Positions 10,751 through 21,721 of a stretch of DNA of 64,000 nucleotides are shown here, piece by piece. Source of the stretch: Epithemia pelagica (Eukaryota; Bacillariophyta; Bacillariophyceae; Surirellales; Surirellaceae); assembly GCA_946965045.2 (NCBI GenBank), contig OX337242.1, positions 2,170,001 to 2,234,000 of the forward strand, given 5' to 3'. Numbering within the stretch: the first letter of the stretch is position 1; each line of letters begins with the position of its first letter. The translations under genes and the position numbers were made by a program. The notes under the pieces were generated by a model. The model was not told the origin of the DNA. It ran no database searches and saw only the letters and a program-made list of their open reading frames with translations.

Positions 10751-11527
10751 AATTCTCACCGTCTATGGTGGTTAGATTCTACATCTCATCGATTCCCCAT
10801 GTCACATAGCCTCGTGCTATCGCATCATGCCCTCTAGCTTCGAGCTATGTTTCCTAGCTTCGCGCTATATCGACCTATATTTCTTCGCAAATCATGAAAA
10901 GTGAGAATAGATTGACGAACTCACTCTCAAGACTAAACTGGGTCGTGCGGTATTACAACGGACGTAAATTTGGCCGTTGCTCGGACATTATACTAACGCC
11001 CTAAGCGTACGCGCCCGAAATCATCGAGCGCGCCCAAGCGACATCCGAGCGCTATCGGCATCTATCCGACCCAACGGTCTAAGTATCCCAAGCACGACAC
11101 ACGATCACGCGAGACCATATTTCCATTCCCACAATCTCCAAATTGTCAACAAGCTGCGCGCCATGAAAACAACTATGCCAACCCAAAGCAAGAACTGTTG
11201 ACCCTGTATATGTTATCCGCCCACATATACATGTCATATACATCACATGAATCAACTCCAACTATTCCAAACCTGTTGCCGCCAAGAACCTATGACACAT
11301 GACCCTTGGCAGGACCGAACATTTCACGTAGACCTATCGTAGTAATCAACACACAATCTAACAATATCACCATTTATCACATCCTCTTTTGTGTCCCGAC
11401 TATCCTTCTGATAGACTTTGACTTGCTTGCTTCTCTGACCCTGAGAAGCTTGTATCGGTTGGTGACCTACCTGATTGTCTGCTCTACCGAGCATCAATGT
11501 CCCTACGATTCAGAAAGAATTGTAACA
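10745..11527 (+). repeat. 3' LTR of the Copia element
   Basis: It is 783 bp and matches the 5' LTR throughout by eye, with the same ends (TG...CA). It supplies the gag-pol stop codon at 10748-10750 and should hold the transcript's polyadenylation signal. Confidence 0.95.
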
Positions 11528-11532
11528 CCTGT
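11528..11532. repeat. right target-site duplication of the Copia element (CCTGT)
   Basis: The five bases after the 3' LTR repeat the five before the 5' LTR exactly. Removing the element and one copy joins the 30-bp repeat array (gagctcctgt) directly to atcatatcgt. Confidence 0.9.
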
Positions 11533-13477
11533 ATCATATCGTATGACGAGGCAACTTGTTGTGGCACCACATACGAGGCAGCATTGTCGGCATGCCTCAT
11601 ATTCTGAGGTCAACAGCCTGTGGTGAACAACCACATACGAGGCAGCACTGTCGGCATGCCTCATATTCTGAGGTCAATAGCCTGTGGTGATATGGCTTGC
11701 AAAACAGCGTGGCTAGCACACTAATTGTTATTATGCTTGAGTTGCATCATAGCCTTCCCCGGGGGCATTATGCTTGAGTTGCGTCATAGCGTTCCCCCTG
11801 CCAGCCGTATCCTCGGCATGATTCTTGAGTTGCGTGGTGCGTAACTGCATTGCTAGCACGCTAAATTCATTCCTTCTGCAAGTCATATCAATGCACGACC
11901 TGGAAACGCACTTATAACCTCAATGCCAAGAATTGGCATTACCCATAGGGCTTGCGTGGCCAATTTGTACATAGGTACGATACGGGGCACATCTTGACAA
12001 TGGTGCACGAACTGTAGTTGTGCTTCCATCCTTTCTTTTTGCTGTTCAGGCTGACTGCCGTTTAAAGCTGCAGCAATTCAACAATTCCTCTCGCTTGAAC
12101 GAGTCATGCATACAATAGGACCAGGCTCATGCCCTTCCTGACGTGGGTGACAAAGTGACCGACGTCTTCCTCTGTTTTATTTGCCAGGGCGAGGCCCATC
12201 TAGGCATTCCAAATCCCATTCACTAACTGGTTCAACCAGACTGTCGATCATGGCTTTAGCAAAAGGAAGGAAAGCACCATCATGCACAAGATATGGATGC
12301 ATTTAAGCCATTTGCTTCCCGTACGTGGGTTGAATAAAGACCAATGCCCATACGTACGAAACTGACCATTGTTCATCCGGATGGTGGTTAGTAGGCCAGC
12401 ATCCAGCACGGCGCTTTTTGTTTTGCATTTAACCTGGTGAGGCCATCTCGCAAATGTGTCACTTGCGTTGACAGCGTTCTTGTCCTCGGGTGGAATGCAG
12501 GAGTGAATCAACTTTCAATTTTTTTTTCCACAGCTCTTCCACAGCATTTCAGGTGAGGTCCTGGTTGTATTCCTCGTATGGGATACCAATGCTCAACAAA
12601 GTCATCTTTCCAACTGACAGCCTTCAAAATATCCACGTTGTGACAGCCGCCGCATTTATGGCATTGGATTGGACACCCCATTTAAATTCTCTGTATTGGA
12701 CTGGACTTTTTGAGCTCAGGCCTAACCGCAATTCTCACAATGCGGTCCCAAACTGAAGAATTGGTATGGCTCATTGTCCGGGTTCGTACTTGATCCAAGA
12801 ACCGAAGAACCCTTTCGGAAGTGCCTTCTGTGGTCAATCCGCCTTGTTGAAAGTGTCAACTGGCAAAGTTCCAGCATGGCAAGAGGTCTTGACTGAGATA
12901 TTCGAGCGCCACTGGACATGGAATATCCGATTGCTCGAATTTGTTTGACCTTGCTGCTATTCGAGCATGCATTCATCTCTTCCGTTCTTATTCTGGGTCG
13001 TTTATGACTCGTTATACGCTGACGAGCCTGTAATTTTCCTTCTGCAGAGGTTGCGATGTTTCTCCTTCCCGATGACTGATTATCACCCATCTCACGCGCC
13101 GATGATTACACGATGTCATACAGCTCTTAGGAAATCAACAGTGATGCTCTGCATGGTGAATGGCTCTGGGTCTGATAAACCGAAAGATTTCTACAGCAGC
13201 AACAATCCATCGTAGGACACGCATGGGTGCAAGGGATAACTTCGGGTTTCTACAAGAGATTATGCTACCTCCCACACATTGGAGGGTCGCCAGTTTAGAG
13301 GTCCACATCGCCATTTTGGGGCGACGTGGGCGATTAGTTCATAGATGGGCGATCGGGTCACGGGTTACTGTGAACCTTAACATAGCTCAGTCCCGCATGA
13401 CATTGTGACATTGCGAAACTTATTCGAAATCCCCAATGTACCAGCACACACAATACCAATAGTAGCAACCAATTGTG
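11533..13477. other. repeat-rich region, right flank of the Copia insertion, no intact gene
   Basis: No open frame here looks conserved. The minus strand of about 11.7-13.1 kb has short protein-like stretches split by stops and frame changes, which could be a decayed mobile-element gene; I cannot name the family. Besides the 64-bp-period repeat listed separately, the motif ttatgcttgagttgc followed by tcatagc occurs twice (about 11730 and 11768), and a third related gcttgagttgc lies near 11824. The region continues the texture of 1-3137. Confidence 0.5.
11567..11690. repeat. two tandem copies, 64-bp period, with internal palindrome
   Basis: 11567-11626 and 11631-11690 both run from ccacatacgaggcagca to cctgtggtga with very few differences. 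Each copy contains gaggca and tgcctc in inverted orientation and begins ccaca and ends tgtgg, so each unit could fold on itself. Confidence 0.8.
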
Positions 13478-14707
13478 ATGAGACTGACACGGCACGAACA
13501 AGCTCGGCGGTCGGGCCTTGTTCTGGAAGAGGCAGCCAAATGGAGTACCAACGACTGGCCTCCTCTTGAGGGTGGATGGCGTTGCGATCATGCTACGGTC
13601 GTACTCGATCATCCCGATACGAACGACGACGACAACAACAACAACAAGGGGCAGACGGTGGTTCTATTGGGAGGACTTGAACGATTTTACCTTCCCTCGA
13701 ATTCCGTTCTTGTACTAAATTTAGCAGAATCCAACAAGCAGTGGCGAAGAGGGCCACCCATGAACCTGAGTCGTGATGGACATGCTGCTGTGGTGTGAAA
13801 TGGCGGCGTTTATGTCTTGGGAGGATCCCATTCTTGTCATTCCAGTTTCCATGATATCGAACGGATCGATGCCCATGAGTTGCTGGAACCATCCGTATCG
13901 TCTTACAGCAGCTTCTCAAGAAGGAGCCAATGGACGACGTTAAACTGTCAACTATCGACGGAACGCCGAGGATGTTGTGCGGTTGCGGTTCACAACCGCT
14001 ACATTGTCGTCATGGGTGGACGGGTCCGTGGAAAATACTTGGCGTCGGTGGACATTTTGGATACGAGCAACGACACTGTCCTGGAGGGGCCCTCCATGAA
14101 GGTTCCTCGATCCTATTGTGCCAGTGCGGTCATTGGTCACCGCATCTTTGTGGTGGGAGGCTGCGGGGAACGGTTGGTGGAATATTTGGAGTTTGCATCG
14201 CTGTGCGACAAAGACGAGACCAAAGAAAAAGAACGTGATTCTTCTACAATCCTTTCCGCCTTGTCGTCGTCTGGTTGGACGACTCGATCGGATTGGATGC
14301 TGTTTGCCCCCCGGTTTACTTGTACCATGGTTGCCATGGGATCGTGTCTGGTGTTGGCGGGGCTAGGCTCCCGAACAGTCGATGTCTTGGATACCTGCCG
14401 CAACCGTTGGTGGACTCTCCCACCCCTCGGGCATTGTCGCAATGGCTGGAATCACCGCAATGGGTGCCGAATGGTGGCGGTGGCCAAGCAAAAAGTGGCC
14501 GTGATTGGGGGAACGGGGATTCGGGGACATCGAAATGACTCGTGTGCGACACTGCCTCTGATCCTCGATGACCGTCATTCCTGGTGTTTTGGTCAACTCT
14601 GTGAACAACATCCCAACGAATGGTGGTGGTATCATCAGTGTCTCGCGGCCGCCACTTTAACTCTCTCCTCCTCCCCCTCCACAACAAGACGAGTTTCGGA
14701 TCCCTAA
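13478..14707 (+). pseudogene. Kelch-repeat beta-propeller protein, broken by an in-frame TGA
   Basis: Six Kelch-type blades are visible through their double-Gly strands: VVLLGG, GVYVLGG, YIVVMGG, RIFVVGG, a weaker CLVLAG and KVAVIGG, each followed by a Tyr/Trp-containing strand. Kelch propellers are protein-interaction platforms. The frame from ATG 13478 is open apart from TGA at 13796-13798. The reading continues in the same frame directly afterwards with NGGVYVLGG, so a single base change (a Trp TGG to TGA would fit) explains the break. The downstream half lacks its own conserved start before blade two. It is followed at once by a kinase-like fragment in another frame. It could be a pseudogene or contain one sequencing error; Sec readthrough is unlikely because no SECIS or Sec-dependent Kelch family is known to me. 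Confidence 0.75.
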
Positions 14708-14708
14708 A

Positions 14709-15038
14709 AGCGAGTTTTATTTGGTCGACGTAATTGGTGTCGGGCTGACATCGCGTGTCTTTCGGGCCATTTCCAAAAAGCATTCTGGTGAATGTGTCAT
14801 CAAGATGTATGTCCGTAAGTACGATGAAGCGGAGAACTACGCTACTATTGAGAAAAGCAAATTCAAGAGCAATGCTAAGAAGGCAATGGATCTCGAGCAT
14901 TGCCTTCTTACCATTGCACTTGAATTTGCTTTGCCGAAACTGTTTGATTGTGTTGGACGCCATGTGTACGTTCTGGAATTGAAGGATAAGGTGGCATATA
15001 AGTTCTACGAGCAATCGTTCGACGAAATTAAGTCTTAG
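14709..15038 (+). pseudogene. protein-kinase-like N-lobe fragment
   Basis: The open frame shows kinase subdomain I (VIGVGLTSRVFRA, a Gly loop) and subdomain II (ECVIKMYV, with the ATP-anchoring Lys). It continues with a helix-rich stretch and ends KFYEQSFDEIKS. No catalytic loop (HRD) or DFG follows, so at most the N-lobe is present and no active kinase can be made. The frame is open through the end of the Kelch gene but in a different register. The first 110 bases are repeated at 15066-15177, and an inverted repeat lies in the middle. Probably a partial gene left by rearrangement. Confidence 0.6.
14853..14933. repeat. 36-bp inverted repeat with 9-base loop inside the kinase-like fragment
   Basis: The left arm 14853-14888 pairs with the right arm 14898-14933 at 33 of 36 positions, around the loop gatctcgag. 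Both arms are in the open frame, encoding Lys/Ala/Leu-rich residues on either side. It would form a strong hairpin in RNA or single-stranded DNA. Confidence 0.85.
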
Positions 15039-15065
15039 ACCATATCTCTTCTGAAAAATGAAACC

Positions 15066-15177
15066 GAGTTGTATTTGGTCGACGTGATTGGTGTCTTCGG
15101 GCTTACATCGCGTGTCTTTCGGGCCATTTCCAAAAAGCATTCTTGTGAATGTGTCATCAAGATGTATGTCCGTAAGT
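15066..15177 (+). repeat. second copy of the kinase-like Gly-loop segment
   Basis: This segment repeats 14711-14820 with a few substitutions and a two-base insertion (tt after ggtgtc) that breaks the frame. Both copies end at the same cgtaagt, a sequence that resembles a splice donor. After that point the second copy joins unrelated sequence related to 25365-25695, which marks a rearrangement junction. Confidence 0.8.
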
Positions 15178-15500
15178 GGAATTAGGAACCATAGAAGAAA
15201 CATTGGTCACATTGATTATTTGCTCCGCCCTACCTATAGTTAGGCGAGGTCCCTTGGGACGACAAACTACCACAGCTTTCTGTCGATGGCCAAAGCACAG
15301 TCAGTGGGACTGGCAACGCTGTGTGGAAAACGGGCCCGAGCCTCCCATTGCATTTCACCACACTTTTTCGGTGGATAGAAAGCACCCAGTGGCACTCGAA
15401 GTCGATATCTATGCTTTCATTGGATCGACCTGCCTCCCATCACACATAATATGAAGGAGGGAATCCTTTCAAATTTTCTAGATGCAACAGAGAATCTGTG
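15178..15500 (+). other. diverged relative of the region upstream of the duplicated membrane-protein genes
   Basis: Many blocks match 25365-25695 (and its copy at 38986-39316): ggaatta-gaac, gtgtggaaaac-gg, tttcgg-ggat-gaaag, cagtgg, gcactcg, cccatcacacat and cagagaat-tgtg, in the same order and spacing. Translated, the best matching stretch keeps a similar peptide (VENG...FSVDRKHPVALEVDIYAF here, VENR...YTVSADGKDPVVALVIDI there). That suggests an old protein-coding exon surviving in both places. No full gene can be drawn. Confidence 0.6.
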
Positions 15501-16051
15501 AAAGTACCAAGACTCTATATCGTCCGACGACCAATGATGGCTCTTCCTTAGGTAGGTAGCATCAGTAGGAGGTAGGATTGGGCGGCGATGAGACCACAGA
15601 AATGAATGCAAATTCAATCCCATGCATTAGCTTCCACATCACATTGCACAGTGCTGTTCAGTCCAACTGAACACACGAGCAAACATAATACATTTAGAAC
15701 AATATACAATACCATTCTTTCGTTCATGGAACTACAGCAACGATATTGTTGAGAAGCTTTAGTCGCCAGGCAAATAGATCAAAAAGATTGAAACAGCAGA
15801 AGCTTGCTTCCTCCGACGATGAATAGGACTCCTATCGTCACTGAGCGGCGACTGGAGTTTGATGACGAACACACTCTATCGGTTTCTTTGATCGACAGTA
15901 GGAGATTCGTCCATTGAAAGAACAAAGAGTACCACCCAAGAGGCGGACTTCATGCACAGCAGTGGAATGCACGAATCGAGGATTGGACTTGCGGATAATT
16001 TGTCCCGTGTCGTCGTTTCCCTTGACCCAGGACCATCTCTTTGTTTTCTGT
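15501..16051. other. non-coding stretch 3' of the GPCR gene
   Basis: No conserved open frame. It holds the 3' flank of the leftward GPCR gene and a short run of aggtagg-type repeats near 15550-15580. Confidence 0.5.
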
Positions 16052-19000
16052 TCATGTTCCACCAATTTTCGTGTCACCATCATGCTGTTGTTCATGTTCC
16101 AAGTGTTCTTCCACTGAGTGGCTTTGAATCGCACATTTCCCCGATTCTGATACGGGATCTGCATCCTTCGAAGCAGGTTCGACCAAGGAAGACGACGGTG
16201 ACAGGATGGATAAAAACGAACTGTAAAGTGGAGGAGGACGAGCTTCAATGGTCCAACCGATTCGACCAGGACTCGCATCTCCATCTCCGGGATGTTCGGA
16301 AAGAGAAGCAGAGTGGTCGGTCTGCTCTTTCCCTGTGGAGGGCAGTTTCGGGGCAGGCCTTTGTTCCGGAACAGGAACGCCACCACCTTCCGTCTTAGAC
16401 AATACGTCATCATTAGAAGATGATTCGGGCTTAACCGAATAGAAAGAGCTGTACAAAGGACGAAGACGACTACTGTTGCTGGTTCCTTCATCCTGATCCT
16501 TTGTTGCCACAGCTGGTGCAACTGTTACTTCCGACGGATCCTCTCCACTGGATTTTGCATCGTCATTGTCGTTGCTGGGTGTTGCCTGTTCCATTTCATC
16601 CGAAGGTTCGACCAGGGCAATGGCAACACGGGCATGCCATTGCTGAGCTGTCATTTCATCCGACTCATGAGCCTGCTCCATCTTGCTGCTGGAGTGCAGC
16701 ACTTGCGACATGAACCGTGCGCATCCACCAGGGACCACTGAACGGACAGGAAGAGGAGGAGGAGGAGTATTCTGTCGAGAGTGTTGAAGCCGCTGTGAAC
16801 CGCGTTTACTGGCCACGGTGAAAATGGGAACAAAAATCACCAACAACATGGACATGCATACGGCCAGCATTAATCCAACACTGAGCGAATAACGGGCAAC
16901 AGTATTGTTTTCTTGGACAAGAAACCCAACCGGTATACCCACCACAGCGAGTTGGGCCCAACTGAAAATGGCAATGCCCAAATATTTGGATTCACTGAAT
17001 TCGCTGCTAATATTCCGTGCCTGGAGGCTTGCCAACAAGTCATGAGGAATCCCACAGCACCCAAGGACACAATACCCGACAAGAACACCTTGCCGGATCC
17101 ACCTTGCTTCCCAAACGTACACCGTCCGTACGAATTCCAGGGTTGATTATCCACCACGACGCGTTCCCATCTCAATGGATCGAGAACCGTCCAAAGGAAT
17201 AGCATGACAAGATTGAGTGCCACGATAGTAGCCGTGGGCAAAATGACATCTTGTTCGCGGACTTGTATGCGTCGAAAGCTTTGGGAGCTAAACAATTTGT
17301 TGATGCGCCACAATTTGGAAAAGAGAGCCGAGACGGAAATGGAAAATCCAATCGAGAGCAACCATGGTTTGGCCATACAGGCACGATCGCAGGCCTGCTG
17401 GGATGCGACACCATCGTCGATGCTTATTGGGATGAGAGTCGATCCCATGACAAAGACACCAAGGCACAAGGTCATGAGAAAGACTGGTTGCATGGTACAG
17501 ACCACCCGCGTTGTTCGTCGGCATTGGACCAAAATGGCAAAGGACAGAGCTGTGAGCATGATGAGTGCTGCCGAGGTATATCCAAAGGCCGTGACACCTT
17601 CCAAGTGATTTTGTTGGGTAGACATGGACAACCGTGCCACAATGTCAAATTTGAACTTGTAACCTGGGCACGAGCTGAAATCGTTACGCGATGTGTTGGT
17701 ATTCATGACATTTAACAGAACGCTCGAGGTGTCTGTACCGGCAATGCGCTGGGAGGGATCAAAGATGATCTTCATGCTCAACTGTTGATTGGGTTCCAAG
17801 AGATACGACACGGGAGTGACATGCGAATGAGGACTGCCTGGATCTTGTGACATTGCGAGAAGTTGATCGCTAGAATTAGTATCGTGGGAGTGATCCGACA
17901 TCCATTCAGTGTGATAGGCAGACTCGCTTGTGTTGGAGTGGCTATCATGATTGTCGCTTGTGGAAAGCACTAAATCCAGGTTGGTCGGCAATGCCAATGT
18001 CTCAGGAATAACCACAACGGAAAAGGGTTCTGTATTGGTCAAGGTTACCACATCCGTCAATGGTTGGGAAGAAAATGCTTGTCCTTGCAAGGCACTCGAC
18101 GGTTTGGAAAAGATGACCCCTTGATAGGTCGGACAGGGCTCGCATTGTAACAAAGACGACGACCAATACGTGACACCGGTCACACAATCGTCTCGTTCTT
18201 GGTATGCCGAAAATGCACCCCGATTCATCCATTCATTGTCTCCAGTCTTGTTGTTGCTGGAAAGAACTGCGAATGGTGCTAGTAGGCTCGTCGTCGTTTT
18301 TCCGATGTTGAATTTGAATCCGTCCCTGAACTTGAGGAATATAGGTTTGATTTTGTTCAAAATAGACGGCTTTTAAATAGTCCAAGACATCTTGTTTCAA
18401 ATCACAGTCCGATACTTTGGTGGCGGGTTCTCCGGCTTCCACCAAGGTTTCCGCACTGACTGTGGATGGGAAATTGGAAAAGGTGGCACACAAATGTTGG
18501 CACGATGCGACCCGATAGAGCAGGGTCCGTACGACCGTATCGTACTCGTGTGTGGTAGGATTCCAAATGTCAATGGCCGTGACTTGATTCCACGGACGGT
18601 CTTGTTTGTCACTGTCATTGGTGGAAGGTTTCCCGTAGGCATGGAGTGTCACGCGCATTCCCGCGACTTGGAGGAACCGACCACCCGTTTTGGTGCCGGT
18701 ATCGAATCCATCCAAGGTAGCCGTGGCCACGGATACTTGCATCAATCGTACCAAGGACAAGCCCGTCATGGTCATGGCACAGCGTTGTGTGGCATAGGGA
18801 ATATTTTCCAAGACTTCCAGGGTCCGAATTTCCCCCGCGGGCCATCCCGGACCTCGCACCATGAACGAGGGAACAACGGCCACCACGGGCAAGGAATACG
18901 ATGATGGTGACGACTCGTCGTCAGGACTGTGTGTTTCTTGAGTGGTTGTGGTTGTCATTGTGGTTGTGGTCCATGACGAGGCTGTCGCATTCACATTGTT

Positions 19001-20739
19001 GGTCGGGACAGACGCATGACGATTGGTCTCCCACCAGACCAAGGCATCGGCCACTAAATTGCCCATGGCACATTCTCCGGCATAACAGGTCCGCCATGCT
19101 TGCTTCTGGTTCTTGTCTTCGTTCCATACTTGGACTTGAGTCGCCGGCATGGCTTGCGTGGCGACCCCTTGTTCGGTTTGCAAGGAGGTTTCCAAGGCTT
19201 CCCAGGCATGGACGTGAATGCCGTGCCAGGTGGAAGCATCCATTTGGGCAGATGCCGTCGGTGTGGTCAAGGACTCATCCAACACGTGCACTTTGGAGAT
19301 TCGACCGGTTGGACCAGATCGAACAATGCGAACTTGATGATAGTGGGTTGGACGCTGCCGATAACTCACCAGCCATGGAATACGAGGACAAGTACCATCC
19401 GCATCATCATCCATGGTTGGTGCATCACACCACGAAGAAGAAGAAGAAACAGAGGAAGACCACAGGGGTTGTACCAAAACAGATTGCTTCTTGTCGTCTG
19501 GTTGTTGGTGTTGATGCAGGGCATGGCCCCACAAATCTACGACAAGGTGTGGTTGATGATGAAATCGTGCTTCCAATGGTTCTTGTTGTGTTTGTGATTG
19601 TTGTGATTGTTGTTGTTGTTGTTGGAGTGCTTGCACAAAGGCATGATAGTTGCTGGTACATGCATCGTCCCAGACAAGGACGGGTGTCAAACAATGGTCG
19701 GGACGTATTCTTTTTCTTGTTTTTGTGGAATCATCGGATGGCGACGACGAGGACAACCAGGTTTGTTCCCAGGGAGCCGTTACCAAAGATTCATTGGTTT
19801 GAATGCGGGTCCACCAATCGGAAAAGGACGATGTTGATGCTGTGACATTGTTGCTGTCGTTGTCGTTGTTGTTGTTTGAAAGAGAACGACTTGCAAACCC
19901 CGACGCCCATGCGGAACCTTCCCACCACACTGACGACGCCTCCTGGTCCGAATTGTTGTTGTTGTTGCTCCCAAAAACCTGCCGACGATTCCATGAACAC
20001 TGTCGCGCAGCATTGAGTTTGGCCACCTGTTGCAACAAGGCTTGAGTGGCCGCGACTTGCGTGTCGAGATTGTAGACTCGTTCCTTGGTCAAATAGAGCA
20101 TGGCCAAACGGGTGGCTTCGTCCACGTACAGGGATTGCACAAAGCCATGCCATGGATTGGTCGGACTGAGTACCGCATTGCTAATCACGGCGCAAAAGTC
20201 GGGATCTTGTGCATGATAGACTGTCTCGGCCGGCAATCGATTTGGCCAGGTCGTATAGGCTGGTACGGTCCATGTCCGCCACTGCAAGGCACCACGCAAG
20301 ATCAAGACATTGACGCCAAAGGCAAATTGCGACAAGGCCGTCAAGGGAGCCTTGAAATCGCCCATGGGCATGACCAAAAAGGGTTCGTTGGCTTCTCTGT
20401 CGTCGTCCAATCCCTTGGCGGTCTCGGTCGTTTCGCTCATGGTTGCCGTACGGTTCGGTTCGTCGTCTTTTGGTGAAAGTTGTTGTTGTTGTTGATAGGA
20501 GTTTACCAAGGCGTGTACGGCTGCCACACCTCCTGTCGAACACTCGGGTGCCAGGACCGATAGTCGTACATTATCCTGGGTTCCATTCGGATCTGCGAGG
20601 AGGATTGGTGCGCATAAACTGCCGCTGCCGCAGCTGCACATTCCCGCAATCCACCCGACAACAAGGGAGCATTGGTCACCACCAAATTCACGACAACATC
20701 ATCATCCTCCTCGATCCAGGAAGACGACGACGACATCAT
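16052..20739 (-). pseudogene. 5'-nucleotidase-like ectodomain fused to a class C-type GPCR, frame disrupted
   Basis: Three overlapping minus-strand frames make one architecture. About 18233-20641 encodes a 5'-nucleotidase-like region: a metallophosphatase-like part with CAVISNAVLSPTNPW and PVLVWDDACTSNYHAF, then a typical C-terminal domain with GECAMGNLVADAL and GGRFLQVAGMRVTLHAYG. 16870-18360 encodes a Cys-containing linker, an Ig-like stretch and five membrane helices like GABA-B/class C receptors. 16052-17122 supplies the last two helices (SESKYLGIAIFSW) and a long Ser/Pro-rich cytoplasmic tail. Frames change near 18233-18360 and near 17020-17050; the second fits a one-base deletion between CWQA and QARNISSEF. 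The N-terminus is also uncertain: another frame starts at ATG 20739 and could lead in. With no intergenic space between the parts, one fusion receptor is the best reading. Whether it is a pseudogene, has unusual introns or contains assembly indels is open. Confidence 0.7.
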
Positions 20740-21721
20740 GGTTCATGATGATGAGGATGAACACTAAAGGCGCAATTCCATAGATCTCTCTTCTCACTGT
20801 CGGTGTGTTGGTGTGTTGGTGGCAGATGAAGAAGGGCAAGATTCAGTTGGAATTATTACTCGTAATTAATAGTTGAGCACTTCCTATATTCCTGTACTCT
20901 CCTATAACAACTTCCGGAAGAAGGCACGAGTGGGCAATAGGCAATAGTAAAAGGTGTCGCATCCAACATCCAATAACTAATAACAAAAGGAAACATCAGA
21001 ATGACTTTTCCCATTCGAAAACAATAACAAGAAAGAAGAAAGCGACATGACTCAAACAAGTGGATTGGGTATACAATAGCCCACGGGTGATGTCATCCAT
21101 ATTCCATATCATCTGTTCGCCTCCAAGAGTCCCAAGCTATTGTATGCCAAATGACGGATTGACTGGTGACAGATAAGTGACCAAATTTGGTACCTCTAGA
21201 AGTACGAGAGTCGATACATGCTCCTACCTCTAGTAGCTACCTAGAGGTTATGTATGCCTGTCATATCTCAAGAGAGGCACTGAGCTTCAGAATGGACTCC
21301 TTACCGTCCACCTAGTTTTAAACTTTGGCGTGTTTGGTGTCATCCACGCATGAGTAGTGGCACTTCCATCATACAGTTTCTGAAGGAACGCGATCCCCTT
21401 CCTCGGCCCCATTGTATTGCTTCATTGTCGTGCTGTTTTAGAGATGTAATAGGATCAAAGGGATTATTATTATTATTTGCCTTCCAACAACATTTCAAGA
21501 AACTCCATCAAGCGGTCGGATGAAACCAACAAGTGTTGCCGATGGTTTGTCCAAACTCCAAACACCAAATGTAAAGCAAGCTACCTACCTAGGACCTAGG
21601 TAGGTCAAAGTAAAATTTGGCCACGTGGTCATAACGTCATATGCACACTAGATTTCAGGTCGACCCCCCATACCCCAATACCCAATACCCCATACCCCAC
21701 TAGATATGACGATGGCATAGC
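20740..21721. other. intergenic region upstream of the GPCR gene
   Basis: No gene. It contains small palindromes (cctacctaggacctaggtagg near 21590, cctctagtagctacctagagg near 21227) and a telomere-like C-rich tandem run of ataccccaataccc type at about 21664-21698. The GPCR promoter should lie at its left end and the 3' end of the next leftward gene at its right end. Confidence 0.5.

Larger units (their letters stand above)
3143..11527 (+). mobile_element. intact Ty1/Copia LTR retrotransposon
   Basis: This 8,385-bp element has two 783-bp LTRs starting TG and ending CA, a perfect 5-bp target duplication, an uninterrupted 1,895-codon gag-pol frame, and an additional 259-codon frame upstream of it. 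The enzyme order protease, integrase, reverse transcriptase, RNase H is that of Ty1/Copia rather than Gypsy. The LTRs have equal length and I saw no difference between them by eye, and no lesion interrupts the coding frames. The insertion is therefore recent and the element may still be able to transpose. It belongs with the Copia elements abundant in diatoms; the subfamily is not assigned. Confidence 0.95.

Noticed and set aside
13796-13798. Reading the Kelch TGA as selenocysteine
   Set aside because: The genome clearly decodes Sec in SelK, but I see no SECIS pattern after the Kelch gene, the position precedes NGGVYVLGG where a Trp codon would fit, and no Sec-containing Kelch family is known to me.
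15838-16521. A separate 227-codon minus-strand gene at the GPCR C-terminus
   Set aside because: It overlaps the Ser/Pro-rich tail in another frame and has no membrane helix or domain; the tail frame is continuous with helices six and seven.
18901-19845. A 314-codon plus-strand gene opposite the GPCR ectodomain
   Set aside because: It is Arg/His/Trp-rich without domain pattern and lies wholly antisense to the nucleotidase-like coding sequence; a shadow frame.
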